DNA from: Bacillota bacterium
GTDB lineage: Bacteria > Bacillota > Clostridia > Oscillospirales > Ruminococcaceae
Length of the DNA: 64,000 bases
Assembly (NCBI GenBank): GCA_023396225.1
Contig: JAEWWT010000006.1
Span: 1 to 64,000 of the forward strand
Direction: 5' to 3'
The position numbers and the translations under genes were made by a program. Numbering within the stretch: the first letter of the stretch is position 1; each line of letters starts with the position of its first letter. The notes beneath the pieces were generated by a model that was not told the DNA's origin, made no database searches, and saw nothing but the letters and a program-made list of their open reading frames with translations. Below, one piece after another: positions 16,408 through 23,248 of this stretch.

Positions 16408-16830
16408 TTACATATTTACAGTCATATAAACTGTAGTGCCTTGTCCAATTTTTGTCTCTATTTCCATTGTGTCTGAATATTTTTTCATATTCGGAAGTCC
16501 CATTCCTGCGCCGAAACCAAGTGAACGTATATTGTCAGGCGCAGTAGAATAGCCCTCCTGCATTGCAAGATTAATATCCTTTATTCCCGGCCCTCTGTCC
16601 GCAAGAATCATTACTATTTTATCTTCAGTTATCTCAACGGTGATTTTGCCGCCACGAGCGTGAATAACCATATTTATTTCACCCTCATACATGGCAATTG
16701 CAACTTTTCTCACAACTTCAGGCGGAACCCCCATTTTCTTGAGTTTCCCCTTTACATCACTGGATGCTTCACCTGCTCGTGTAAAGTCAGAGGGGGATAC
16801 ATCATAAGTAAGAAGAATGCTTTCATTCAA
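16408..16830 (-). CDS. Anti-sigma-factor-like ATP-binding protein (RsbW/SpoIIAB type)
   Basis: Single GHKL ATPase domain of 140 residues. The N-box EGEINMVIHA, the G1 box ADRGPGI and the G2 box GFGAGMGLPNMKK are all intact. Stand-alone domains of this type are serine kinases of anti-anti-sigma proteins. Its partner here is not obvious, as no STAS-domain or sigma gene is adjacent. It overlaps the upstream DRTGG gene by 8 nt, which implies translational coupling, and is followed 23 nt later by the HydS-like gene. Confidence 0.83.
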   Translation of the reverse strand: MNESILLTYDVSPSDFTRAGEASSDVKGKLKKMGVPPEVVRKVAIAMYEGEINMVIHARGGKITVEITEDKIVMILADRGPGIKDINLAMQEGYSTAPDNIRSLGFGAGMGLPNMKKYSDTMEIETKIGQGTTVYMTVNM

Positions 16831-17176
16831 TATCTCCGCCTCCTTTTAATCCATTGCTGTATAAAATTCCGCAAGCAGTAAACATTTTTAATTTTGTGGA
16901 AAGAACGACAATTTCACGTTGTCCTGCAAGGTCAATGATACTCTTGTCAGGAATTTTCCCCCTTACAAAAACAATGCAGACAATGTCCATCATTTCTGCG
17001 GTTCTTACAGCCTGAGGATTGCAAAGTCCTGTAAGCAGAACTGACTGATCCTTTACATATGCAAGAACATCACTCATCATATCAGATCCGCAAGCTGTGT
17101 GGACATTATTGTCAAGATATTTTTCTCCGCAAAGTACATCTGCCTGCAGTAACTCCTTAATATCATTAACTGTCAT
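16823..17176 (-). CDS. DRTGG-domain protein (second copy)
   Basis: DRTGG-type domain protein of about 117 residues, first gene of the leftward regulatory set. Landmarks are VNDIKELLQADVLCGEKYLDN, LLTGLCNPQAVRTAEMMDIV and a C-terminal VLSTKLKMFTACGILY. I prefer the ATG at 17176 because AAAGGG lies about 11 nt upstream; a GTG at 17188 is closer to the site but adds residues outside the domain. The domain is expected to bind a small ligand. Four Cys residues are scattered through it. It is only moderately similar to the copy at 14683. Confidence 0.78.
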   Translation of the reverse strand: MTVNDIKELLQADVLCGEKYLDNNVHTACGSDMMSDVLAYVKDQSVLLTGLCNPQAVRTAEMMDIVCIVFVRGKIPDKSIIDLAGQREIVVLSTKLKMFTACGILYSNGLKGGGDIE

Positions 17177-17716
17177 AGATATGACCACCCTTTCTGAGTT
17201 TTATGGCTTTTCAAAAACTCCGGGCAGAAGCCCGCGAGCGCAAAACTTGTAACCTGAAAATTTAATTCCTGAAATCTCCATCCACGGCTAAAGGTATTTC
17301 TGTTTTTTAAAATATAACCATAACTTTGTAAAACCAATGGAAACCTCAACCAATAGGGCAGAATCACAGCATGTTGCTATATTAATTATATCATATTTTC
17401 CTGCTTTTTTGTACTGTCAATACAAATAAAAAAGCAAACATCCCACTATTTATATTTACCAATGAAACATATTCCTTATAACCCTTAATTTTGATAAAAT
17501 TATAACAATCGAGGCGGTTTTTGCCTTATAGATATTATACTGCAAAAGTAGTTTTTGTGCATAATTTATTATAAATAGTATTAAAATTCTCTGTAATATA
17601 TCACAATTTTTTGTAGAAATTTATAATTGTATGTGTTATAATAGATATATTATTGCGGAAATGATATGTGCCATAATAACATAAAAATGCCGCTTATAAA
17701 CTAAGGAGGTTCTAAA
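17177..17716. other. 540-bp divergent promoter region of the hydrogenase island
   Basis: No gene is visible. The left half reads as a leader of the leftward set with a small GC-rich hairpin (GGGC / GCCC near 17220-17235). A leftward TTGACA lies near 17415 on the minus strand, but spacing to the nearest TATAAT or TATGAT is 24 or 19 nt, so that promoter is not firm. The right half holds the rightward hnd promoter. I looked for known riboswitch cores and saw none. Confidence 0.5.
17611..17642 (+). promoter_or_regulatory. Promoter of the hnd operon
   Basis: Extended -10 TGTTATAAT with TATAAT at 17637-17642; the best -35 (TTGTAG, 17611) is 20 nt away and weak, which an extended -10 can tolerate. 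Confidence 0.6.
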
Positions 17717-18214
17717 ATGGGTTCCAAAAAATCATCAATACCTTTTGCAGGCACTCCTGAGCAGGAGAAAAAGCTTCTTGAAGTAATCGCTCAATATAAG
17801 GATTCACAGGGGTCGCTTATGCCGATTCTTCAGCACGCTCAGGACATCTACGGATATTTACCTATCGAGGTTCAGACAATAATCGCTGAGCAGACAGGCA
17901 TGCCGCTTGAAAAGATATACGGTGTTGTAACATTCTATGCGCAGTTCTCTCTCTATCCAAAGGGAAAATACAAGATTTCTGTTTGTCTCGGAACAGCTTG
18001 CTATGTAAAGGGTTCAGGTGATATTTACAACAAACTCATCGAAAAGCTCGGAATTGATGGCGGCCAGTGTACCCCAGACGGAAAGTTCTCACTTGACGCA
18101 TGCCGTTGTATCGGAGCATGCGGACTTGCACCTGTTCTTACAGTCAACGAAGATGTTTATGGAAGACTTACTGTTGACGACGTTGATACAATCCTTGCAA
18201 AATATAACGACTAA
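17717..18214 (+). CDS. hndA: NADP(H)/NAD(H)-linked [FeFe] hydrogenase subunit A (NuoE-like)
   Basis: Thioredoxin-like [2Fe-2S] subunit of the HndABCD hydrogenase, 165 residues. An N-terminal helical part (LMPILQHAQDIYGYLP, IYGVVTFYAQF) is followed by the cluster ligands in CLGTACYVKG and CRCIGACGLAP, giving the C-x4-C and C-x3-C pattern of NuoE. It passes electrons between the flavin subunit and the hydrogenase. AAGGAGG precedes the ATG. It opens the rightward operon and its stop codon overlaps the start of the next gene (TAATG). Confidence 0.93.
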   Translation: MGSKKSSIPFAGTPEQEKKLLEVIAQYKDSQGSLMPILQHAQDIYGYLPIEVQTIIAEQTGMPLEKIYGVVTFYAQFSLYPKGKYKISVCLGTACYVKGSGDIYNKLIEKLGIDGGQCTPDGKFSLDACRCIGACGLAPVLTVNEDVYGRLTVDDVDTILAKYND

Positions 18215-18774
18215 TGATGACCGAAATCTCTCTGAATATACTGGATGTAGTTCAGAATTCCGTCCGTGCGGAAGCGTCCCTGATTGAAATTGAAGTCAGC
18301 GCCGACTCTCATACCGACAGGCTGATTGTACACATAAGGGACAATGGCTGCGGAATGGATGAAAAACAGCTCCAAAGCGTGACTGATCCGTTCTTTACAA
18401 CAAGAACGACAAGAAAAATCGGACTTGGTATTCCGTTTTTTAAGCAGGCGGCCGAGGCTACAGGAGGCTGTTTTAAAATTACCTCTGTACCCGGCAAGGG
18501 AACGGATGTGACAGCAGAATTTGTTCTTTCATCAATTGACAGAATGCCTCTCGGCGATATGCCGATAACAATTCATACTCTTGTCACACTTAACCCTCAG
18601 ATAGATTTTATATACAGATATGTCCATGACGAAAACGAGTTTACCCTTGACACAAGGGAACTAAGGGAAATCCTTGGCGCTGATATCAAGTTCAGCAGCA
18701 GAGAGGTTTTTGCGTATATTATGGATTATCTAACGGAGAATACATCGGAAACCGACGACGGAAACATTATTTGA
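18214..18774 (+). CDS. GHKL ATP-binding protein within the hydrogenase operon
   Basis: ATPase-domain protein of 186 residues placed between hndA and hndB. The N-box LNILDVVQNSVRAEAS, the G1 box DNGCGM, the F box DPFFTTR and the G2 box GLGIPFFKQAAEATGG are intact, so it resembles the catalytic part of a histidine kinase without a phospho-accepting helix. A C-terminal part (about 110-186) has no clear family. The ATG overlaps the hndA stop. Role is inferred as regulatory, working with the DRTGG and HydS-like neighbours; a partner kinase substrate is not seen. Confidence 0.82.
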   Translation: MMTEISLNILDVVQNSVRAEASLIEIEVSADSHTDRLIVHIRDNGCGMDEKQLQSVTDPFFTTRTTRKIGLGIPFFKQAAEATGGCFKITSVPGKGTDVTAEFVLSSIDRMPLGDMPITIHTLVTLNPQIDFIYRYVHDENEFTLDTRELREILGADIKFSSREVFAYIMDYLTENTSETDDGNII

Positions 18775-18832
18775 TATTTGCCTGCGGGAAATTGTCCCCA
18801 TTATCCCCATTATAAACAAGGAGGAAACTTTT

Positions 18833-19207
18833 ATGAAATCATTAGAAGAATTAAAGGCTATAAGAGATAAAATGAAAGGCCAGATTGATATTCGTGAAGA
18901 AGATACTGACGCTCTCAGAGTTGTTGTAGGCATGGCTACCTGCGGTATTGCAGCAGGTGCACGACCAGTTCTTACAGCTATTTCAAATGCTGTTCAGGAA
19001 AAGGATCTTAGGAATATCGCTGTTGTTCAGACAGGCTGTATTGGACTTTGCCAGTATGAACCTATCGTTGAGATAGTAGCTCCTGGCGGCGAAAAGACAA
19101 CTTATGTAAGAATGAATGCTGAAAAGGCACTCGAAGTTGTTGAATCACATCTTATCAACGGCAAGGTTGTTACAAAATATACAATTGAAGCCGCAAAGCT
19201 CGGCTAA
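18833..19207 (+). CDS. hndB: [FeFe] hydrogenase subunit B ([2Fe-2S] ferredoxin-like)
   Basis: Thioredoxin-fold ferredoxin of 124 residues matching HndB of NADP-reducing hydrogenases. Cys residues are seen in MATCGIAAGA and QTGCIGLCQYEP. The usual fourth Cys position of NuoE-type sites is Ala in the first motif. The following GGEKTTYVRMNAEKALEVVESHL is typical of the family. AAGGAGG precedes the ATG. It lies directly before the flavin subunit hndC, which itself carries another copy of this domain. Confidence 0.9.
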   Translation: MKSLEELKAIRDKMKGQIDIREEDTDALRVVVGMATCGIAAGARPVLTAISNAVQEKDLRNIAVVQTGCIGLCQYEPIVEIVAPGGEKTTYVRMNAEKALEVVESHLINGKVVTKYTIEAAKLG

Positions 19208-19230
19208 TAACCAGAGGAGGAAAGAATTAA

Positions 19231-21021
19231 ATGTATCGTTCACACGTATTAATCTGCGGCGGAACAGGCTGTACTTCCTCGGGAAGTACTAAAATTGCTG
19301 ATCTTCTTCAGCAGGAAATTGACAAAAACGGTCTTGCAAACGAAGTTCAGGTAGTTAAGACAGGATGCTTTGGCCTTTGTGCTCTCGGCCCTGTTATGAT
19401 TGTATATCCAGAAGGCTCTTTCTATTCAATGGTAAAGGCTGAGGATGTACCTGAAATTGTATCTGAACACCTTCTCAAGGGACGTGTTGTTACAAGACTT
19501 CTTTACAATGAAACTGTTACAGAAAACGGTATCAAGTCACTTAACGAAACAAACTTCTATAAGAAACAGCAGCGTGTTGCTTTAAGAAACTGCGGTGTTA
19601 TCAATCCTGAAAACATCGAAGAATATATTGGCACAGACGGATATCAGGCTCTCGGTAAGGTTCTTACAGAAATGACACCTGATGATGTTGTAAAAGCCAT
19701 CCTTGATTCAGGTCTTCGTGGAAGAGGCGGCGGCGGATTCCCGACAGGTCTGAAATGGAAGCTTGCTAAGAATCTCGTTCAGGGCGGACAGAAGTATGTC
19801 TGCTGTAATGCTGACGAGGGCGACCCGGGCGCATTCATGGACAGATCTGTTCTTGAAGGTGACCCACACGTTGTTCTCGAAGCTATGGCTATTGCAGGTT
19901 ATGCTATCGGCGCTTCACAAGGGTATATTTACGTTCGTGCTGAGTATCCTATTGCTATCAAGCGTCTTGAAATTGCTATTAATCAGGCAAGAGAATACGG
20001 CCTCCTCGGAAAGGATATTTTCGGAACAGGCTTTGATTTCGACATCGGCTTAAGACTTGGTGCCGGCGCATTCGTATGCGGTGAAGAAACAGCTCTTATG
20101 ACTTCAATCGAAGGCAACAGAGGTGAACCACGTCCAAGACCTCCTTTCCCAGCTGAAAAAGGTCTTTTCGGAAAGCCAACAATCCTCAACAACGTTGAAA
20201 CATATGCTAACGTACCACAGATCATCCTCAAGGGTGCAGACTGGTTCTCAGCAATGGGTACAGAAAAGTCAAAGGGTACTAAGGTATTTGCTCTCGGCGG
20301 TAAAATTAACAACACAGGTCTTGTTGAAGTACCAATGGGTACAACCCTCCGTGAAGTAATCGAAGAAATCGGGGGCGGTATCCCTAACGGCAAGAAGTTC
20401 AAGGCGGCTCAGACAGGCGGACCTTCAGGTGGATGTATCCCAGCTGAACACTTTGATATTCCGATTGATTATGATAACCTTATTTCTATCGGTTCAATGA
20501 TGGGTTCAGGCGGACTTATCGTAATGGACGAAGATAACTGTATGGTTGATATCGCTAAATTCTTCCTTGAATTTACAGTGGATGAATCCTGCGGTAAATG
20601 TACACCTTGCCGTGTAGGTACAAAGAGACTTCTTGAAATACTTAATAAGATTACAAAGGGTCAGGGCACTCTTGAAGATATCGACAAGATGGAAGATCTT
20701 TGCTACTACATCAAGGAAAATGCTCTCTGCGGTCTTGGACAAACTGCTCCTAACCCTGTTCTTTCAACACTCAAGTATTTTAGAGATGAGTACATTGCAC
20801 ACGTTGTTGATAAGAAATGTCCTGCAGGAGTTTGTAAGGATCTTCTCAGTTATGAGATTATTGCTGATAAATGTAAGGGCTGTACAGCATGTGCAAGAGT
20901 TTGTCCTGTCGGTGCAATTTCGGGAACTGTCAAGAACCCTCACGTTATCGACAAGACAAAGTGCATAAAGTGCGGTGCCTGCATTCAGAAGTGTAAATTT
21001 GGCGCAATAGTGAAGAAGTAA
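19231..21021 (+). CDS. hndC: [FeFe] hydrogenase flavin subunit C (NuoF-like)
   Basis: Diaphorase subunit of 596 residues that binds FMN and NAD(P)H. Domains in order are an N-terminal [2Fe-2S] thioredoxin-like domain (GGTGCTSSG and KTGCFGLC), the NADH/FMN core (GLRGRGGGGFPTGLKWK, CNADEGDPGAFMDR, GAGAFVCGEETALMTSIEG), a SLBB-type region, the [4Fe-4S] site CGKCTPCR and a C-terminal pair of ferredoxin motifs (CKGCTACARVCPVGAI, CIKCGACIQKC). This is the full layout of the bifurcating HydB/HndC type. It is followed 17 nt later by the catalytic subunit. Confidence 0.95.
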   Translation: MYRSHVLICGGTGCTSSGSTKIADLLQQEIDKNGLANEVQVVKTGCFGLCALGPVMIVYPEGSFYSMVKAEDVPEIVSEHLLKGRVVTRLLYNETVTENGIKSLNETNFYKKQQRVALRNCGVINPENIEEYIGTDGYQALGKVLTEMTPDDVVKAILDSGLRGRGGGGFPTGLKWKLAKNLVQGGQKYVCCNADEGDPGAFMDRSVLEGDPHVVLEAMAIAGYAIGASQGYIYVRAEYPIAIKRLEIAINQAREYGLLGKDIFGTGFDFDIGLRLGAGAFVCGEETALMTSIEGNRGEPRPRPPFPAEKGLFGKPTILNNVETYANVPQIILKGADWFSAMGTEKSKGTKVFALGGKINNTGLVEVPMGTTLREVIEEIGGGIPNGKKFKAAQTGGPSGGCIPAEHFDIPIDYDNLISIGSMMGSGGLIVMDEDNCMVDIAKFFLEFTVDESCGKCTPCRVGTKRLLEILNKITKGQGTLEDIDKMEDLCYYIKENALCGLGQTAPNPVLSTLKYFRDEYIAHVVDKKCPAGVCKDLLSYEIIADKCKGCTACARVCPVGAISGTVKNPHVIDKTKCIKCGACIQKCKFGAIVKK

Positions 21022-21038
21022 GCAGGAGGAATCGTATA

Positions 21039-22784
21039 ATGGAAATGATAAACATTAAAATAAACGGTATGGATGTTTCCGCACCGAAGGGATCTACTAT
21101 TCTTCAGGCTGCAAAACTTGCACACATAGATATTCCGACACTCTGTTATCTGAAGGATATCAACGAGATCGGCGCTTGCCGTATCTGCGTTGTTGAAGTA
21201 AAGGGCGCAAGAAGCCTTGTTGCTTCATGCGTATACCCAATCAACGAGGGCATGGAGATATTTACAAATACTCCAAAGGTTCTCGATTCAAGAAAGAAAA
21301 CTTTACAGCTTCTCCTTTCAATGCATGAAAAAAAGTGCCTTTCATGCGTAAGAGCTGGAAATTGTGAACTTCTTAAGCTTTGTCATGATCTCGGTGTAGA
21401 AGATGACGGATATTACGATGGTGAAAATCCAAAGTATGATATAGACGATCTTGCACCTCACCTTTTCCGTGACAACAACAAGTGTATTCTTTGCAGACGT
21501 TGTGTTGCTGTATGTGAACATACACAGGATGTTGGTGTTATTGGTGCAAACGAAAGAGGAATTAATACTCATATCAGTTCACCATTTGAAATGAGCCTTG
21601 CAAATACATCATGTATTTCATGTGGTCAGTGTATTGCTGTTTGTCCTGTTGGCGCTCTCTCAGAAAAGGACAATACAACAGACGTTCTCAATGCTATTGC
21701 TGATACTAGCAAGTACGTTATTGTTCAGACTGCTCCTGCAGTAAGAGCTGCTCTTGGTGAAGAATTCGGCTACCCAATGGGTACTAATGTTGAAGGCAAG
21801 ATGGCTGCTGCTCTCAGAAGACTTGGCTTCAAGCAGGTATTCGATACAAACTTTGCTGCTGACCTTACTATTATGGAAGAAGCAACTGAGCTTATCGAAA
21901 GAGTACAGAACAAGGGTGTTCTCCCAATGATCACATCATGTTCACCAGGATGGATCAAGTACTGCGAACACTACTTCCCTGACATGACAGAAAACCTCTC
22001 AACATGTAAATCACCTATGCAGATGTTTGGTGCAACAGCAAAGACATACTATGCTCAGAAGATGGGTATTGACCCTAAGGACATTGTTGTAGTAGCTGTT
22101 ATGCCATGTACTGCAAAGAAGTTTGAAATAGGCAGAGATGACGAAAACGCTGCAGGAGTTCCTGACGTTGACATCTCTATCACAACAAGAGAACTTGCAC
22201 GTCTTATCAAGAGATGTGGCATCAATTTCAACGCACTTCCTGATGAAAAGTTTGACGAACCACTCGGAATCAGCACAGGCGCAGCTGTTATCTTTGGAGC
22301 AACAGGCGGCGTTATGGAAGCTGCTCTCCGTACAGCAGTCAAGATGATTACAGGCAAGGATGCTGAAAACATTGAATTCACAGCTGTAAGAGGTGTTGAA
22401 GGTGTTAAGGAAGCTTCATACAACGTTGGCGGACTTGATATCAAGGTTGCAGTTGCTTCAGGCACAGCAAACGCTAACAAGCTTCTCACAAAGGTTAAGA
22501 ATGGTGAAGCTGATTACACATTCATTGAAATTATGGGTTGCCCAGGCGGTTGTGTAAACGGCGGCGGACAGCCACAGGTACCTGCTTCAATCAGAAACTT
22601 TGAAGATATCAGAGCAATCAGAGGCAAGGCACTTTATGACGAAGACGAAGCAGCAACTATCAGACTTTCACATGAAAACCCAGCTATCAAGGCTCTTTAC
22701 GATGAGTTCTTTGAAAAGCCAGGCAGCCACAAGGCTCATGAAATCCTCCACACATCGTATGTCAAGAGAGGACTTTACAAATAA
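21039..22784 (+). CDS. hndD: [FeFe] hydrogenase catalytic subunit D
   Basis: Catalytic subunit of 581 residues that makes or consumes H2 in the cytoplasm. It has an N-terminal plant-type [2Fe-2S] domain (CYLKDINEIGACRICVVE), a His-Cys3 [4Fe-4S] site (HEKKCLSCVRAGNCELLKLC), two ferredoxin motifs (CILCRRCVAVC, CISCGQCIAVCP) and the H-cluster domain. H-cluster loops read TSCSPGW, MPCTAKK and CPGGCVNGGG, and the small-subunit-like tail ends the protein. The first loop has Cys-Ser rather than the Cys-Cys of monomeric enzymes, a variant I believe is common in HndD-type subunits. No maturases are in the window. Confidence 0.95.
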   Translation: MEMINIKINGMDVSAPKGSTILQAAKLAHIDIPTLCYLKDINEIGACRICVVEVKGARSLVASCVYPINEGMEIFTNTPKVLDSRKKTLQLLLSMHEKKCLSCVRAGNCELLKLCHDLGVEDDGYYDGENPKYDIDDLAPHLFRDNNKCILCRRCVAVCEHTQDVGVIGANERGINTHISSPFEMSLANTSCISCGQCIAVCPVGALSEKDNTTDVLNAIADTSKYVIVQTAPAVRAALGEEFGYPMGTNVEGKMAAALRRLGFKQVFDTNFAADLTIMEEATELIERVQNKGVLPMITSCSPGWIKYCEHYFPDMTENLSTCKSPMQMFGATAKTYYAQKMGIDPKDIVVVAVMPCTAKKFEIGRDDENAAGVPDVDISITTRELARLIKRCGINFNALPDEKFDEPLGISTGAAVIFGATGGVMEAALRTAVKMITGKDAENIEFTAVRGVEGVKEASYNVGGLDIKVAVASGTANANKLLTKVKNGEADYTFIEIMGCPGGCVNGGGQPQVPASIRNFEDIRAIRGKALYDEDEAATIRLSHENPAIKALYDEFFEKPGSHKAHEILHTSYVKRGLYK

Positions 22785-22790
22785 TATTAC

Positions 22791-22828
22791 AAAGTGCTAT
22801 GTTGCAAATGCAGCATAGCACTTTTTTT
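22791..22828 (+). terminator. Terminator of the hnd operon
   Basis: 11-bp stem AAAGTGCTATG / CATAGCACTTT with an inner TGC/GCA pair, followed by a run of seven T. Confidence 0.94.
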
Positions 22829-22856
22829 ATATCCAAATGTCAAAGCATAAACACAA

Positions 22857-23245
22857 AGTGGTCAAGCTGACTACAGCTTGTAGGTTTCAAAAGGGCAAAG
22901 CCCTTTGCCGTCGTCGCAACGAAGGAACAATATCGTAACCCCGCAAATGCTAATTTCGGACATTCTTATATAGTCCGTAATAACATTTGCGGTTTTGTAA
23001 TGTTTAAAACAAATTTATCTCTGAACGTACATACAACAGCGTAGCGAATTGTGTGTACGTTCAGACATGCTATTTTGACTTGCAGTAAAATATGCTATGT
23101 TTCAAACGTGTCACAGGCACGTTTGAAAGGATAGTATTCCTAAATAACATCAAAAGGGAGGCGGTCGTATTCGCCTCCCTCGAAAAGCTGTCGCTGTTCT
23201 CACTTCGTTCGAATTTTTCTTTGAAAAACAAGCAGGTTGACGAAC
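22857..23245. repeat. Modular intergenic repeat, copy 2
   Basis: Lies in the convergent gap between hndD and the GH3 gene, beyond the hnd terminator. It starts TGGTCAAGCTGACTACAGC, close to the ends of the element at 46782-47350. Modules in order are an AAAGGGC..GCCCTTT palindrome, TAACCCCGCAAATG, the CGGAC/GTCCG hairpin ending ATTTGCGG, a 16-bp stem with CAGCGTAGCG loop (23021-23064), an 11-bp stem TTTCAAACGTG / CACGTTTGAAA (23100-23128) and GGGAGGCG / CGCCTCCC (23156-23179). It ends with AAGAAAAATTCGAACGAAGTG and GTTCGTCAACCT on the minus strand, almost touching the GH3 stop codon. Confidence 0.78.
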
Positions 23246-23248
23246 TTC

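Noticed and set aside
17173..17367. Minus-strand 64-codon ORF before the DRTGG gene
   Set aside because: No ribosome site, out of frame with the DRTGG gene, composition unlike coding sequence; treated as leader.
17177..17375. Riboswitch upstream of the leftward DRTGG operon
   Set aside because: GC-rich hairpin and long leader are present, but I could not match c-di-GMP, Moco, TPP, FMN or other cores.
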